A DNA stretch of 64,000 nt from Candidatus Enterococcus murrayae (GTDB taxonomy: Bacteria; Bacillota; Bacilli; Lactobacillales; Enterococcaceae). Positions 57,430 through 64,000 of this stretch are shown here, in pieces. Position numbers and translations under genes: made by a program. The first letter of the stretch is position 1. Every line of letters begins with the position of its first letter. The notes below the pieces were generated by a model that saw only the letters and a list, made by a program, of their open reading frames with translations, was not told the origin of the DNA and ran no database searches. The stretch is taken from NCBI RefSeq assembly GCF_017315985.1, contig NZ_JAFLVR010000001.1, forward strand, positions 62,001 to 126,000. The letters are read 5' to 3'.

Positions 57430-57487
57430 TCGAGACATTTTATTTGAAGAATAGAAAAACTAGCGTTATAATTCTTTCTGTTCTTAG

Positions 57488-57559
57488 TGGGATATGGCCA
57501 AACTGGTAAGGCGCCTGACTCTGAATCAGGTAAGTGCAGGTTCGAGCCCTGCTATCCCA
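57488..57559 (+). tRNA. tRNA-Gln (anticodon CUG)
   Basis: A 72-base cloverleaf: acceptor TGGGATA with TATCCCA (U1-A72, usual for tRNA-Gln), anticodon arm CCTGA-CTCTGAA-TCAGG with anticodon CTG at loop positions 3-5, and a T arm GCAGG-TTCGAGC-CCTGC. CCA is not encoded. A prophage begins immediately downstream, so its 3' half is the probable attachment site. Confidence 0.93.
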
Positions 57560-57577
57560 ATATGTATAATCATTGAT

Positions 57578-57615
57578 ATGACAGTCTTTCCGAATGGTTA
57601 GACTGTCATTTTTTG
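57578..57615 (+). terminator. Terminator after tRNA-Gln
   Basis: ATGACAGTCT and AGACTGTCAT pair around an inner loop, followed by TTTTT. Confidence 0.88.
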
Positions 57616-57678
57616 TGCTATATTTTAACACTGACTACCCCTAACTAAATTAAAGAGTTTTAAAATAACTAATATCTG

Positions 57679-57999
57679 TTACATCACTTGTTTACTATTT
57701 GAGTGTTGAAAAAAATACTCAGCAATTATTAGTTCCAAATTCTGACCTACTTCAAAAGCTTCTTTAGGCGTCATATGGAAGAATATTGCTTCGTGATGAT
57801 GAACGTTTATATAAAAATCTTTTACTGTAACGAGGATCAAATTAGTCTTCCCGTCCAAATGATATTTGTAGACATGATAATTTCTATCATTCACTTTTAT
57901 TGTTTTTGAAATAGGAATACTATACGCTTGTCCTTTCTTACTAAACCAGTATGGCATGTCAATATAATTTCTTTTTCGTATAATATGAAACTGTTCCAT
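57679..57999 (-). CDS. Prophage-end protein, 106 residues, function unknown
   Basis: No hydrophobic segments or known motif. Aromatic and basic residues are common (RKRNYIDMPYWFSKKG, HHHEAIFFHM). AAGGAGGGG is in ideal position before the ATG. It is the last gene before the tRNA, outside the lysis module, the place where phage accessory or lysogenic conversion genes lie. A LexA-like site is about 107 bases upstream of its start and may govern it or the divergent gene at 58207. Confidence 0.7.
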   Translation of the reverse strand: MEQFHIIRKRNYIDMPYWFSKKGQAYSIPISKTIKVNDRNYHVYKYHLDGKTNLILVTVKDFYINVHHHEAIFFHMTPKEAFEVGQNLELIIAEYFFQHSNSKQVM

Positions 58000-58105
58000 G
58001 TTAATTCCCCTCCTTACTAATAAGCAGCTAGGATAATAGTTCGATTTGAGTATTATTCATTTGCCTAGTTTCACTAATCTTCTTATCCTTCATATTTTAT
58101 TTTTA

Positions 58106-58119
58106 CGAACAAATGTTCT
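58106..58119. promoter_or_regulatory. LexA-like operator in prophage end
   Basis: CGAACAAATGTTCT contains a perfect GAACNNNNGTTC core (58107-58118) and differs from the 14-base SOS consensus only at the last base. It lies between the divergent genes at 57679-57999 and 58207-58416. Confidence 0.7.
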
Positions 58120-58206
58120 CATATTTTTTTAAATTTGTAAAGTTATATCGTATGTATGAGAAAAATATAAGAACTTGCGTATCTTCTATTAAAGGAGGTG
58201 TTGCTA

Positions 58207-58416
58207 ATGTTTTTCAATAATTCAATGGGTACAGTTTACATTTTAGACGATAAGAAGTTGATACTTAAAACATCGAATAGAAACTATTCTTTTGAATCAA
58301 ATAATCCATTCATTTTACAGGAAAAGTTCTATGACTACATTGATATGTTGACAGAATTGGAAATTGAGAATATGTATTTTGTTAGGTTACATGAATTCAT
58401 GAAGGAAGATTTTTAA
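58207..58416 (+). CDS. Small phage protein, 69 residues
   Basis: A short acidic, aromatic-rich protein (MFFNNSMGTVYILDDKKLIL at the N-terminus). AAAGGAGG 8 bases before the ATG at 58207 supports it; a GTG three codons earlier would overlap the ribosome site. A terminator follows directly. No known domain. It is divergent from the 106-residue gene, with the LexA-like operator between. Confidence 0.75.
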   Translation: MFFNNSMGTVYILDDKKLILKTSNRNYSFESNNPFILQEKFYDYIDMLTELEIENMYFVRLHEFMKEDF

Positions 58417-58441
58417 AAGCCCATCAATTGGGCTTTTTTTA
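58415..58441 (+). terminator. Terminator after the 69-residue phage gene
   Basis: AAAAGCCCA and TGGGCTTTT pair around a short loop, followed by a T run. Confidence 0.88.
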
Positions 58442-58461
58442 AATTTATTTGTAGAAACATG

Positions 58462-58490
58462 TTGACATTATATACTCGTGAGTATATAAT
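58462..58490 (+). promoter_or_regulatory. Consensus promoter with palindromic spacer
   Basis: -35 TTGACA (58462-58467), exactly 17 bases, -10 TATAAT (58485-58490). The 24 bases 58467-58490 form an inverted repeat, arms ATTATATACTC and GAGTATATAAT around GT, covering the spacer and -10, a classic operator position. It reads into the 33-residue gene. Confidence 0.85.
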
Positions 58491-58517
58491 ATAAATATAG
58501 AAAGGAGTTGAGAAAAG

Positions 58518-58619
58518 ATGAAGTTAGATGAAATAGGAAAAGCCGTTGCCATCGTATTAGGAATTCTTCAATCCGCTAAGATACTGAAAGAATTACTAAA
58601 AGACGATAACAACGACTGA
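58518..58619 (+). CDS. 33-residue hydrophobic/charged peptide
   Basis: Short frame with AAAGGAG 10 bases before ATG. The peptide has a short hydrophobic amphipathic helix (KAVAIVLGILQSAKILKELL) and an acidic end (KDDNND). A hairpin AAGGGTGAGA/TCTCGCCCTT (58624-58647) follows. Size, one helix, charged tail and strong operator-bearing promoter recall type I toxins or small membrane-active phage peptides, but no named family is recognised. A phage regulatory or lysis-modulating role is equally possible. Confidence 0.65.
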   Translation: MKLDEIGKAVAIVLGILQSAKILKELLKDDNND

Positions 58620-58623
58620 CTCT

Positions 58624-58647
58624 AAGGGTGAGATAACTCTCGCCCTT
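58624..58647. terminator. Hairpin downstream of the 33-residue gene
   Basis: AAGGGTGAGA-TAAC-TCTCGCCCTT, with one G-T pair; T tract is poor on the plus side, so termination strength is uncertain. Confidence 0.6.
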
Positions 58648-58672
58648 TCATCTAAATTTTATCATGGCTATC

Positions 58673-58828
58673 ATGAAAAGAAAAGTTTATTTAATTCTAC
58701 TATTGTTGTTGACTCTCATTGGTTTAATTCTGGTGCTCACTGACGTTATAAATTGGCTGATTTTCATCATATTGATTGTAATCGTTAATTCAACCGCTTA
58801 TCTATCCACTAAGGAGAATAAAACGTAA
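58673..58828 (+). CDS. Small two-helix membrane protein, about 51-54 residues
   Basis: Frame beginning at ATG 58664 or 58673, both without a clear ribosome site, ending at TAA 58826-58828 which overlaps the next ATG. The product has two hydrophobic segments (LILLLLLTLIGLILVL and WLIFIILIVIVN) separated by DVINW, a short holin-like hairpin, and a polar end. It is probably translated with the following gene. Function unknown. Confidence 0.55.
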   Translation: MKRKVYLILLLLLTLIGLILVLTDVINWLIFIILIVIVNSTAYLSTKENKT

Positions 58829-59064
58829 TGAAGTATAATTTATCAGAAATCAGCAAAGAGCTTTATACCTTTAAAGAAGCTAGTTTAAAGTTAAATAGAA
58901 AACCCAATTACTTAACTCAAATGTATTCACTTCATCCAGATTGGTTTCATCCAGATACTATTATGACAATTGGACGAGACAACATAATTTCTCAAGAAGG
59001 TATTGATTTTTACTTAGATAATGCAACGGTTAGAAAACCAAAAAAGAACCTCTCAACCGATTAA
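58828..59064 (+). CDS. Small phage protein with possible helix-turn-helix
   Basis: A 78-residue protein. YTFKEASLKLNRKPNYLTQM resembles the turn and recognition helix of excisionase-like HTH proteins; the rest is mixed alpha/beta with a Lys/Arg end. AAGGAG 11 bases before ATG. It overlaps the small membrane gene by one base and faces the endolysin gene, with a shared terminator. Confidence 0.7.
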   Translation: MKYNLSEISKELYTFKEASLKLNRKPNYLTQMYSLHPDWFHPDTIMTIGRDNIISQEGIDFYLDNATVRKPKKNLSTD

Positions 59065-59080
59065 GGCTGAGAGGTTTCGT
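59043..59080. terminator. Bidirectional terminator, phage HTH gene/endolysin
   Basis: AACCTCTCA and TGAGAGGTT pair around an 11-12-base loop; on the minus strand a run of T follows. Confidence 0.82.
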
Positions 59081-59083
59081 CAT

Positions 59084-60097
59084 TTACTTAATATCATGAT
59101 ACCAACGAGTTTCATAAAAGTCTTGATGACCGCCTTTGGTGTTACCTGATGGGTCATTCGTTGCTCGCTGCATAACGATTACACGTCTACCCTTAAACTG
59201 ACTAGCGTTGAATGAAACGTTATATCCAACATTACCATTGGTCTTATACGCTTGATTAACGTCTGGGCGTGAACCACCGTTAGCTTTAACTCGCACAAGT
59301 TCTTTTCCTGTACGTTGATCAATAATAAAAATATACTCATATTTGTAATTAGCGATATGCCAACCACGAGCGATTAATTGACTACCTTTTATACCGTACT
59401 GGTCAACGTGAGCAAAGTTCCCTTTGCTGTCTGTAAGAACTGAATAGTGACTACCTGCCGTAGTTGGATCAGTTACTGTAGGTTTACTTGGATTACTTGG
59501 CTCAGACGGTGAACTAGTTTCGCCTACCCCATATAATAAATCATGTTGCAACTGAGCTTTGCTAATACCCATCTGAGCTAGATAGCCATATGGGTCAACG
59601 TGATCCCCACCGTAGTTTTGAGTGACCCACCAATGGGTTTTAATACCACGTCCCGCACCATCTAGAGTCAGAGGAATATTATAGGTCTTTGCTGCATCTC
59701 GTGTTAAATCAATATAAGCTTTATAGTTCAAATTGAACTTAGTCTTATTGGTCGTGTGCTCCAATTCAATTTGAACAGGTGCGTAAGGGTTAGCGTTCAA
59801 TGCTCCCCAGCTTACATACCCCCATTGGCCGACACGATAAACAATACCTCCATCACCAACAATGTCCGTTGTATAAGCATTCCGCCAATTGTTACGCATG
59901 TAAGTAGCTTCGTTTCTTGCGCTTGGTTCACGCAAGTTTCCTGTTTCATGTAAGATTATATAATCTTGACTTGCTAAACGTGAATCGCCCTCATATGCAC
60001 CAAGATTAAACTCGTTGTTAATCGTGTAGGCTAAACTTTGGATTGGCAATAAAAAAAGAGCCATGGACAGGCTCAATAAAGTGATTTTCTTTTTCAT
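59084..60097 (-). CDS. Endolysin, N-acetylmuramoyl-L-alanine amidase with signal peptide
   Basis: Phage lysin of 337 residues. A clear Sec-type signal peptide (1-23, MKKKITLLSLSMALFLLPIQ...LAY) is followed by an Amidase_2 domain (about 35-175) with zinc-site motifs ILHETGN and THWWVTQNYGG and GGDHVDPYG, a Ser/Pro linker (SSPSEPSNPSKPTV region, about 180-205) and a C-terminal wall-binding domain. The start ATG follows TAGGAGG. The signal peptide means export by the host Sec system, with holin mainly triggering activation. It follows holin by 10 bases. Confidence 0.92.
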   Translation of the reverse strand: MKKKITLLSLSMALFLLPIQSLAYTINNEFNLGAYEGDSRLASQDYIILHETGNLREPSARNEATYMRNNWRNAYTTDIVGDGGIVYRVGQWGYVSWGALNANPYAPVQIELEHTTNKTKFNLNYKAYIDLTRDAAKTYNIPLTLDGAGRGIKTHWWVTQNYGGDHVDPYGYLAQMGISKAQLQHDLLYGVGETSSPSEPSNPSKPTVTDPTTAGSHYSVLTDSKGNFAHVDQYGIKGSQLIARGWHIANYKYEYIFIIDQRTGKELVRVKANGGSRPDVNQAYKTNGNVGYNVSFNASQFKGRRVIVMQRATNDPSGNTKGGHQDFYETRWYHDIK

Positions 60098-60107
60098 GTA
60101 GTTCCTC

Positions 60108-60305
60108 CTAATCATTCCTGTTCGAATCAACTAAACCCTCACCGATGATATAAGCAATCATTATTGATGCTGAGGTTATTACGCCAACAATCTTTTCTGT
60201 AGAACCAGAATCAACATTGAAAGCGAATAGTATTGACGTGACAAAACCAACAACGGCTAACCAAAACTTTCTACTCGTTAATTTAGTCTTCCAATCAATT
60301 TTCAT
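60108..60305 (-). CDS. Phage holin
   Basis: A 65-residue protein with two transmembrane helices (about 14-29 and 40-57) and a polar N-terminus MKIDWKTKLTSRKFWLAVVG, matching the phiLC3-type/Phage_holin_1 family. It overlaps the XhlA-like stop by one base and precedes the endolysin by 10 bases, the usual lysis cassette. Confidence 0.9.
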   Translation of the reverse strand: MKIDWKTKLTSRKFWLAVVGFVTSILFAFNVDSGSTEKIVGVITSASIMIAYIIGEGLVDSNRND

Positions 60306-60526
60306 TATTTATCACCACCTTTCATATCTCTAAGGTCATGCTCTGCTTCCGTCATACGACCTTCTAACTTATACGTTCGCTCAATAACATTGTTGTGTTT
60401 TTCAACTTTCTTCTCTAACTGTTCAATCCTATATACGGTCAGCTTGTTAGAAATAACAATCCCTGAAAATGTACCTATTAATGTGCCACCAATACTTAAA
60501 AACGAAAGCAATAACTCAAAATTCAT
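60305..60526 (-). CDS. XhlA-like protein (hemolysin XhlA family)
   Basis: A 73-residue protein. An N-terminal transmembrane helix (about 6-26) is followed by a coiled coil (KLTVYRIEQLEKKVEKHNNV, then charged helix). In Bacillus XhlA acts with holin XhlB in lysis. Here the hydrophobic part is N-terminal. It forms the first part of the lysis cassette after the baseplate gene. Confidence 0.85.
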   Translation of the reverse strand: MNFELLLSFLSIGGTLIGTFSGIVISNKLTVYRIEQLEKKVEKHNNVIERTYKLEGRMTEAEHDLRDMKGGDK

Positions 60527-60551
60527 ACTTCACCAACTTTCCAAATCAATA

Positions 60552-60580
60552 TAAAAAGCACACTCGAAAGTGTGCTAAAA
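60552..60580 (-). terminator. Terminator after baseplate gene
   Basis: AGCACACT pairs with AGTGTGCT around a 4-base loop; T residues follow on the minus strand. Confidence 0.85.
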
Positions 60581-60589
60581 GTTATTATA

Positions 60590-62956
60590 TTAGTCACCTA
60601 ATCGTTTAAGTGCGAACCAATCAACATTAATAAATTGAATAGCAGTACTACCGCTAGGTAAATTTGTATCGGATTTGAAACTTATTTTTTCCCCAACTTC
60701 AAGTTTTATTCTAACAGTTGCATAGCGCCTATTTCTGTTTCTAATAGCTCCACCTGTTGGCATGAAGTCCCAATCTGTAGAACTACCATCCGTTCGTGTT
60801 CTAACCATTGATATATAATGCCAATTGTTAATATCAACCCTATATTGCGTTTTAACAACTGCTGAAAGCTCATAATAACCCGCCTTTTTTATAGTTATCA
60901 GACCCTTAGAGTCTTGTGTGAAATAAGTTTCTCCATCTGGTAATGTTGAATAACTACTTGAATTTGAAGCATACAGAGGTAAACCAGTGAGTAAAGTTGG
61001 GTCAGTTACTTGGAAGTTTTCACCATTAACCATTTGCATTCCTGTATTTACTTGTTGTTGTTTCAAAATAGCGTTTAGGTCAGATAATCGAACTACAGGA
61101 TTATCAGCTAGTGAACTAATGTTTAGTCCTTGTGTCCCTGCTGGTAGAACCTCTTCAATTTCTAATGATTCAACTTGTGCCCATCTAAATGCCGCATTTG
61201 TTTGAGTTCTTACATTGAAACTAATAACTTGACCTGCTGGTAAATCAAGTGTTTTATTGCCGCTTGCAATCCAGTTATAGTTAAGTTGACCGTTAGTAGC
61301 TCTAGTTGAACCGAATGAAACAATTTCAACATCATCTCCAACCATCCCACTTGGTAACTGAGTCTGAGGGTTCATCAAATACCAGTACATATATAAAGCA
61401 ATTGTTCCTGTGTTTCCTGCAACAATCTTTACCGTAGCCTTAAAGTTCAATCTAGCCGCTCTGGTTAATGTCAATGTTCCATCTGAGTTTATTGTATAAG
61501 GTCTTTTAGTTTGTCCGTTGGTGCTTGTTCCTTGTGACTTACCTAGTTTAACCGTTGAGTATTCACCAGATGCAACGTTTTGAGTTGGCTCACCCATTCC
61601 AAAATATTCTTTGAATGGTACTGTTGTCTCTGTAGCTTCTTTCAAAGCCTTTGGAGTAACCATAAGTGTATCTGATTCACCTATGACAATATCCTCAGCA
61701 GTGGCGTAGTCTATTTCAGTTCCACCAACTTTAGTCCAAGCGCCTACAGTAACAGATGTAATATATCTAAACCACACTTCCTTAACTGATCCACTTGTTT
61801 GATTACCCATCGTAACACGTTGTAAACGACTTTCATTTTCAAACCCATACACTTCTATGTATCCATCTGAACCAGTTAATGAATCAAAACCGTTTGAACC
61901 AGAAAAGGCTTTGATACGATACACACCAGCGTCTAAAATAGTATTTAACGCTTGGTTTGTGATAATTGTGTTTTTCTGAATGATAGCTCCTTTTTCTTGG
62001 GTTGGTTGACCAACCTCTGTCCATGTGTTCCATACAGTACCATTAAAACGTCTATACATTACTTTATTCATTAGTACCATTAATTGAGTTGGTTTTAATG
62101 GATTAATCACATTACCTTGAACTAATAATGTTCCAAACAAATTACCTAATGTAGGGTGAGTCATTGCTATTTCATATGTTCCAACTTGTTTAGTTGAATC
62201 AAGTTGCGTATCACTAGTTATTGACCCTCTAGCCGCCATATAACGATTATCCGCTTGCGCTTGAGTCATTGCACCGTTAGCGATTAAATCATCCATCTTA
62301 GCTTGTAAGTCTGAAACTGCACCATCTAAACCATTAATGCGGTCTGTTAGGTCATCTATTTTACCAGTGAGCGTTGTTAGTTGGTTTGTCAAGTTGGTAG
62401 TGAAGTCTGTTACTGACTGGTTTAACTCTGCTACCGCCTGATCGTATTTGTCTTTTAGTTCTCGCGTAGTTGTGTCATAAACATTCTTCAAGTCTTCTTT
62501 ATACTGATTGTATAAGTCTGTTACTTGTTGAATAATTTCTTCAACCCTACTAATATAATCGTGGGCACTTCCACCACTTATGTCACCTGCTGGAATTACA
62601 TAATAAATCACATCTGGTGACGTTTTAACTAAACCAGATGTTGTCATTGTTAATTTAACGTACATACGTTTAGCCATACCAGATTCCGCATTGAAGTTAC
62701 TGGTTAGTGTCGTTGTTAAGATTGACCCTGTTGGTTCTAATGGATCGCTTGCGATTGTCATAGACTGTTCAATATAATGACCCATTGGCGTAACCATGAT
62801 TAATTCAGCTTTACTAATTATATTTCTACTAATTGGTAAACCGTCGTCGTATAAATTAAATGTGATTGTTTCGCCTGCGTCACCTTGCCTAGCGGTACAA
62901 GATTGTACAAAAGAGTCCTCTTTAGTAACATCCATTACATAATTAAATTTTGCCAT
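60590..62956 (-). CDS. Phage baseplate upper protein, BppU family
   Basis: A 788-residue tail-tip protein. The N-terminal domain (about 1-130; GDAGETITFNLYDDGLP, SGMAKRMYVKLTM) matches BppU-type baseplate proteins. A long coiled coil (about 135-240, YISRVEEIIQQVTDLYNQYK and repeats) follows, then a pyocin-knob-like region and a C-terminal receptor-binding part of beta strands. AAGGGGGG before the ATG. Host-range determination is likely in the C-terminal half. Confidence 0.85.
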   Translation of the reverse strand: MAKFNYVMDVTKEDSFVQSCTARQGDAGETITFNLYDDGLPISRNIISKAELIMVTPMGHYIEQSMTIASDPLEPTGSILTTTLTSNFNAESGMAKRMYVKLTMTTSGLVKTSPDVIYYVIPAGDISGGSAHDYISRVEEIIQQVTDLYNQYKEDLKNVYDTTTRELKDKYDQAVAELNQSVTDFTTNLTNQLTTLTGKIDDLTDRINGLDGAVSDLQAKMDDLIANGAMTQAQADNRYMAARGSITSDTQLDSTKQVGTYEIAMTHPTLGNLFGTLLVQGNVINPLKPTQLMVLMNKVMYRRFNGTVWNTWTEVGQPTQEKGAIIQKNTIITNQALNTILDAGVYRIKAFSGSNGFDSLTGSDGYIEVYGFENESRLQRVTMGNQTSGSVKEVWFRYITSVTVGAWTKVGGTEIDYATAEDIVIGESDTLMVTPKALKEATETTVPFKEYFGMGEPTQNVASGEYSTVKLGKSQGTSTNGQTKRPYTINSDGTLTLTRAARLNFKATVKIVAGNTGTIALYMYWYLMNPQTQLPSGMVGDDVEIVSFGSTRATNGQLNYNWIASGNKTLDLPAGQVISFNVRTQTNAAFRWAQVESLEIEEVLPAGTQGLNISSLADNPVVRLSDLNAILKQQQVNTGMQMVNGENFQVTDPTLLTGLPLYASNSSSYSTLPDGETYFTQDSKGLITIKKAGYYELSAVVKTQYRVDINNWHYISMVRTRTDGSSTDWDFMPTGGAIRNRNRRYATVRIKLEVGEKISFKSDTNLPSGSTAIQFINVDWFALKRLGD

Positions 62957-62973
62957 TATTTCCCCCCCTTAAT

Positions 62974-64000
62974 TTATGTTGGTTGTATTTCAACAACTGC
63001 CCCACGAGTATTAAACGCTTGATTATAAACAGTACCTAATGAACTTCTATATTGATTAACAAACGAGCGTCTAGTGTCTCCAAGTTCCATCTTAGTATAT
63101 TGACCTAGTAATAAATCATATTCGTATGATACAACCCTTGTTTTAAGGTCTAAGCCAAATTCGTTGTACTTAATTGTAACGTCATCACCTAGTCGAACAT
63201 CTTGAAGTTGAGCGTAATCCTCGTATCCGTCTTTTCCCTCTAGGTTAACAAAGTCTATTTTCATACTGGTTTTTGGTACAATCATGTCAGTGTTATTGTT
63301 TAAATACTCACGTGCGAGTCTGGTTAGTGCACCAGACGGGCTTCCTTCTTCCTCCTCTACCTCTAAAAACAGTGTTTTCAAACCATAGTTGCGTGTATCT
63401 ACATTTGTGTTATAGGCTGGATTACCATATTTATATTGCGTTACACCGTCAGTGTCTTGATACTGATACCATGCTATTACATTCCATATAGTGTCCGTTG
63501 TGTCAATTGAAAAGTCTACATCTTTCAAGTTCAGACCATATGCGATTACAAACCCTCTATCTGAACCCAAGCGATCATAATAGTTTAAACTATTATTGTC
63601 TTTTAAAAACTCTCCGCCCTTAAATGTATCAAGCATTGAGCCTTGTTTGCCTGCGATTGCTTCAAGTGCTGTCCCAAGTACGAATTTAACATCACCCAGC
63701 ACACCTGAACTAAAGTCGTAGAATCTATACGGAAAGTTAAACGGCGCTTTATCATAATATCCGTTCATTGCCGTTGTAACTTTTGGTTGTGCATTTTTTA
63801 TTATCATATTCCAATAGTTATTTGGGCTTACAGTGTTACCATTCAAAACAGGAATACCAAAATGACGTAAATCATTAATTATAGGTTCTGCTTTTATTTC
63901 AATTCTCTGATTTTTCATAGTTTTCTTAACACTGAAAATACGATAAATTTGGGGTAGCTGATAGTTATTAACTCTCAAATAGATAAGTAAGCCTACGCCA
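62974..64000 (-). CDS. Phage tail protein, prophage endopeptidase-type (5' end outside window)
   Basis: The frame stays open to the right edge (codons for Gly-Val-Gly-Leu-Leu-Ile-Tyr precede the first possible TTG at 63978), so the start is missing. Segments LPQIYRIFSVKKTMKNQRIEI and LGDDVTIKYNEFGLDLKTRVV are like the central and C-terminal parts of siphovirus tail-associated lysin/endopeptidase proteins. It lies 17 bases before the baseplate gene in the same transcript. Confidence 0.75.
   Translation of the reverse strand, partial: GVGLLIYLRVNNYQLPQIYRIFSVKKTMKNQRIEIKAEPIINDLRHFGIPVLNGNTVSPNNYWNMIIKNAQPKVTTAMNGYYDKAPFNFPYRFYDFSSGVLGDVKFVLGTALEAIAGKQGSMLDTFKGGEFLKDNNSLNYYDRLGSDRGFVIAYGLNLKDVDFSIDTTDTIWNVIAWYQYQDTDGVTQYKYGNPAYNTNVDTRNYGLKTLFLEVEEEEGSPSGALTRLAREYLNNNTDMIVPKTSMKIDFVNLEGKDGYEDYAQLQDVRLGDDVTIKYNEFGLDLKTRVVSYEYDLLLGQYTKMELGDTRRSFVNQYRSSLGTVYNQAFNTRGAVVEIQPT

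Larger units (their letters stand above)
57560..64000. mobile_element. Prophage end (lysis and tail-tip modules), truncated by window
   Basis: From the tRNA-Gln 3' end to the window edge the genes are phage-type: small accessory genes, amidase endolysin, holin, XhlA-like protein, BppU baseplate protein and a tail protein, in the order of siphovirus late modules on the minus strand. The integrase and the other attachment site are outside the window. The exact left boundary lies between 57541 and about 57680. Confidence 0.88.

Noticed and set aside
58518-58619. Calling the 33-residue peptide an Fst toxin
   Set aside because: The helix is shorter and the sequence pattern of Fst/Ldr peptides is not evident; only general architecture is similar.

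Overview
The window looks like a chromosomal segment of a low-GC Gram-positive coccus of the Enterococcus group. The protein sequences resemble enterococcal ones: Nox, Gap, a FabZ-like/FabI pair, an RNase PH/RdgB fusion, a GlpP-controlled glycerol-3-phosphate cassette and RexAB-type AddAB. Gene order also fits Firmicutes (dnaD-nth-ponA-recU-ypsA-gpsB-rnpB; tkt-ynzC-lexA; recJ-apt). The species is not decided here.

Layout. 1-5763 holds the 3'-truncated rnpB RNA, gpsB, ypsA, recU-pbp1A, nth and dnaD. 5841-9821 holds NADH oxidase, transketolase and a DUF896 protein. 9888-11132 is an SOS locus: lexA, then a small membrane-protein gene whose promoter carries two LexA-like operators. 11163-16908 holds apt-recJ, a LapA-like protein, an SDR, RNase Z and a DUF1269 protein. 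17042-17776 encodes a regulator with a degenerate receiver; an AT-rich spacer with no recognised gene follows. 18490-30351 is housekeeping: obg, gap, a cyclophilin lipoprotein, a FabZ-like/FabI divergent pair, a 51-residue membrane protein, ilvE, an MscS channel, a DJ-1-like protein, zinc-independent S14, CbpB, a phosphodiesterase, the RNase PH/RdgB fusion and glutamate racemase. 30477-34996 holds a repeat-containing charged protein, a glutamine-type ABC transporter and trpS. 35108-38389 is a respiratory cluster (NDH-2, MenA, polyprenyl synthase). 38548-42362 is glpP, its probable target leader and a three-gene G3P oxidation cassette. 42423-46434 is pheST behind a tRNA-Phe T-box. 46466-57429 holds an HxlR regulator, addAB, signal peptidase, a nitroreductase and small membrane or hypothetical proteins.

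The right end, from about 57560 to the window edge, is the lysis and tail-tip end of a prophage lying directly against a tRNA-Gln(CUG) gene. It has small accessory genes, a secreted amidase endolysin, holin, XhlA-like protein, a BppU-type baseplate protein and a truncated tail protein.

Themes. DNA repair and SOS genes recur (recU, nth, lexA, recJ, addAB), and SOS-type operators appear both beside lexA and in the prophage end. The respiratory cluster, NADH oxidase and G3P oxidation genes together suggest flexible NADH reoxidation. The best candidates for something undescribed are the SOS-controlled small membrane protein next to lexA, and the prophage-end unit of tiny peptides with a palindromic promoter and a nearby LexA-like site. 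No transposase, insertion sequence or CRISPR array was seen.
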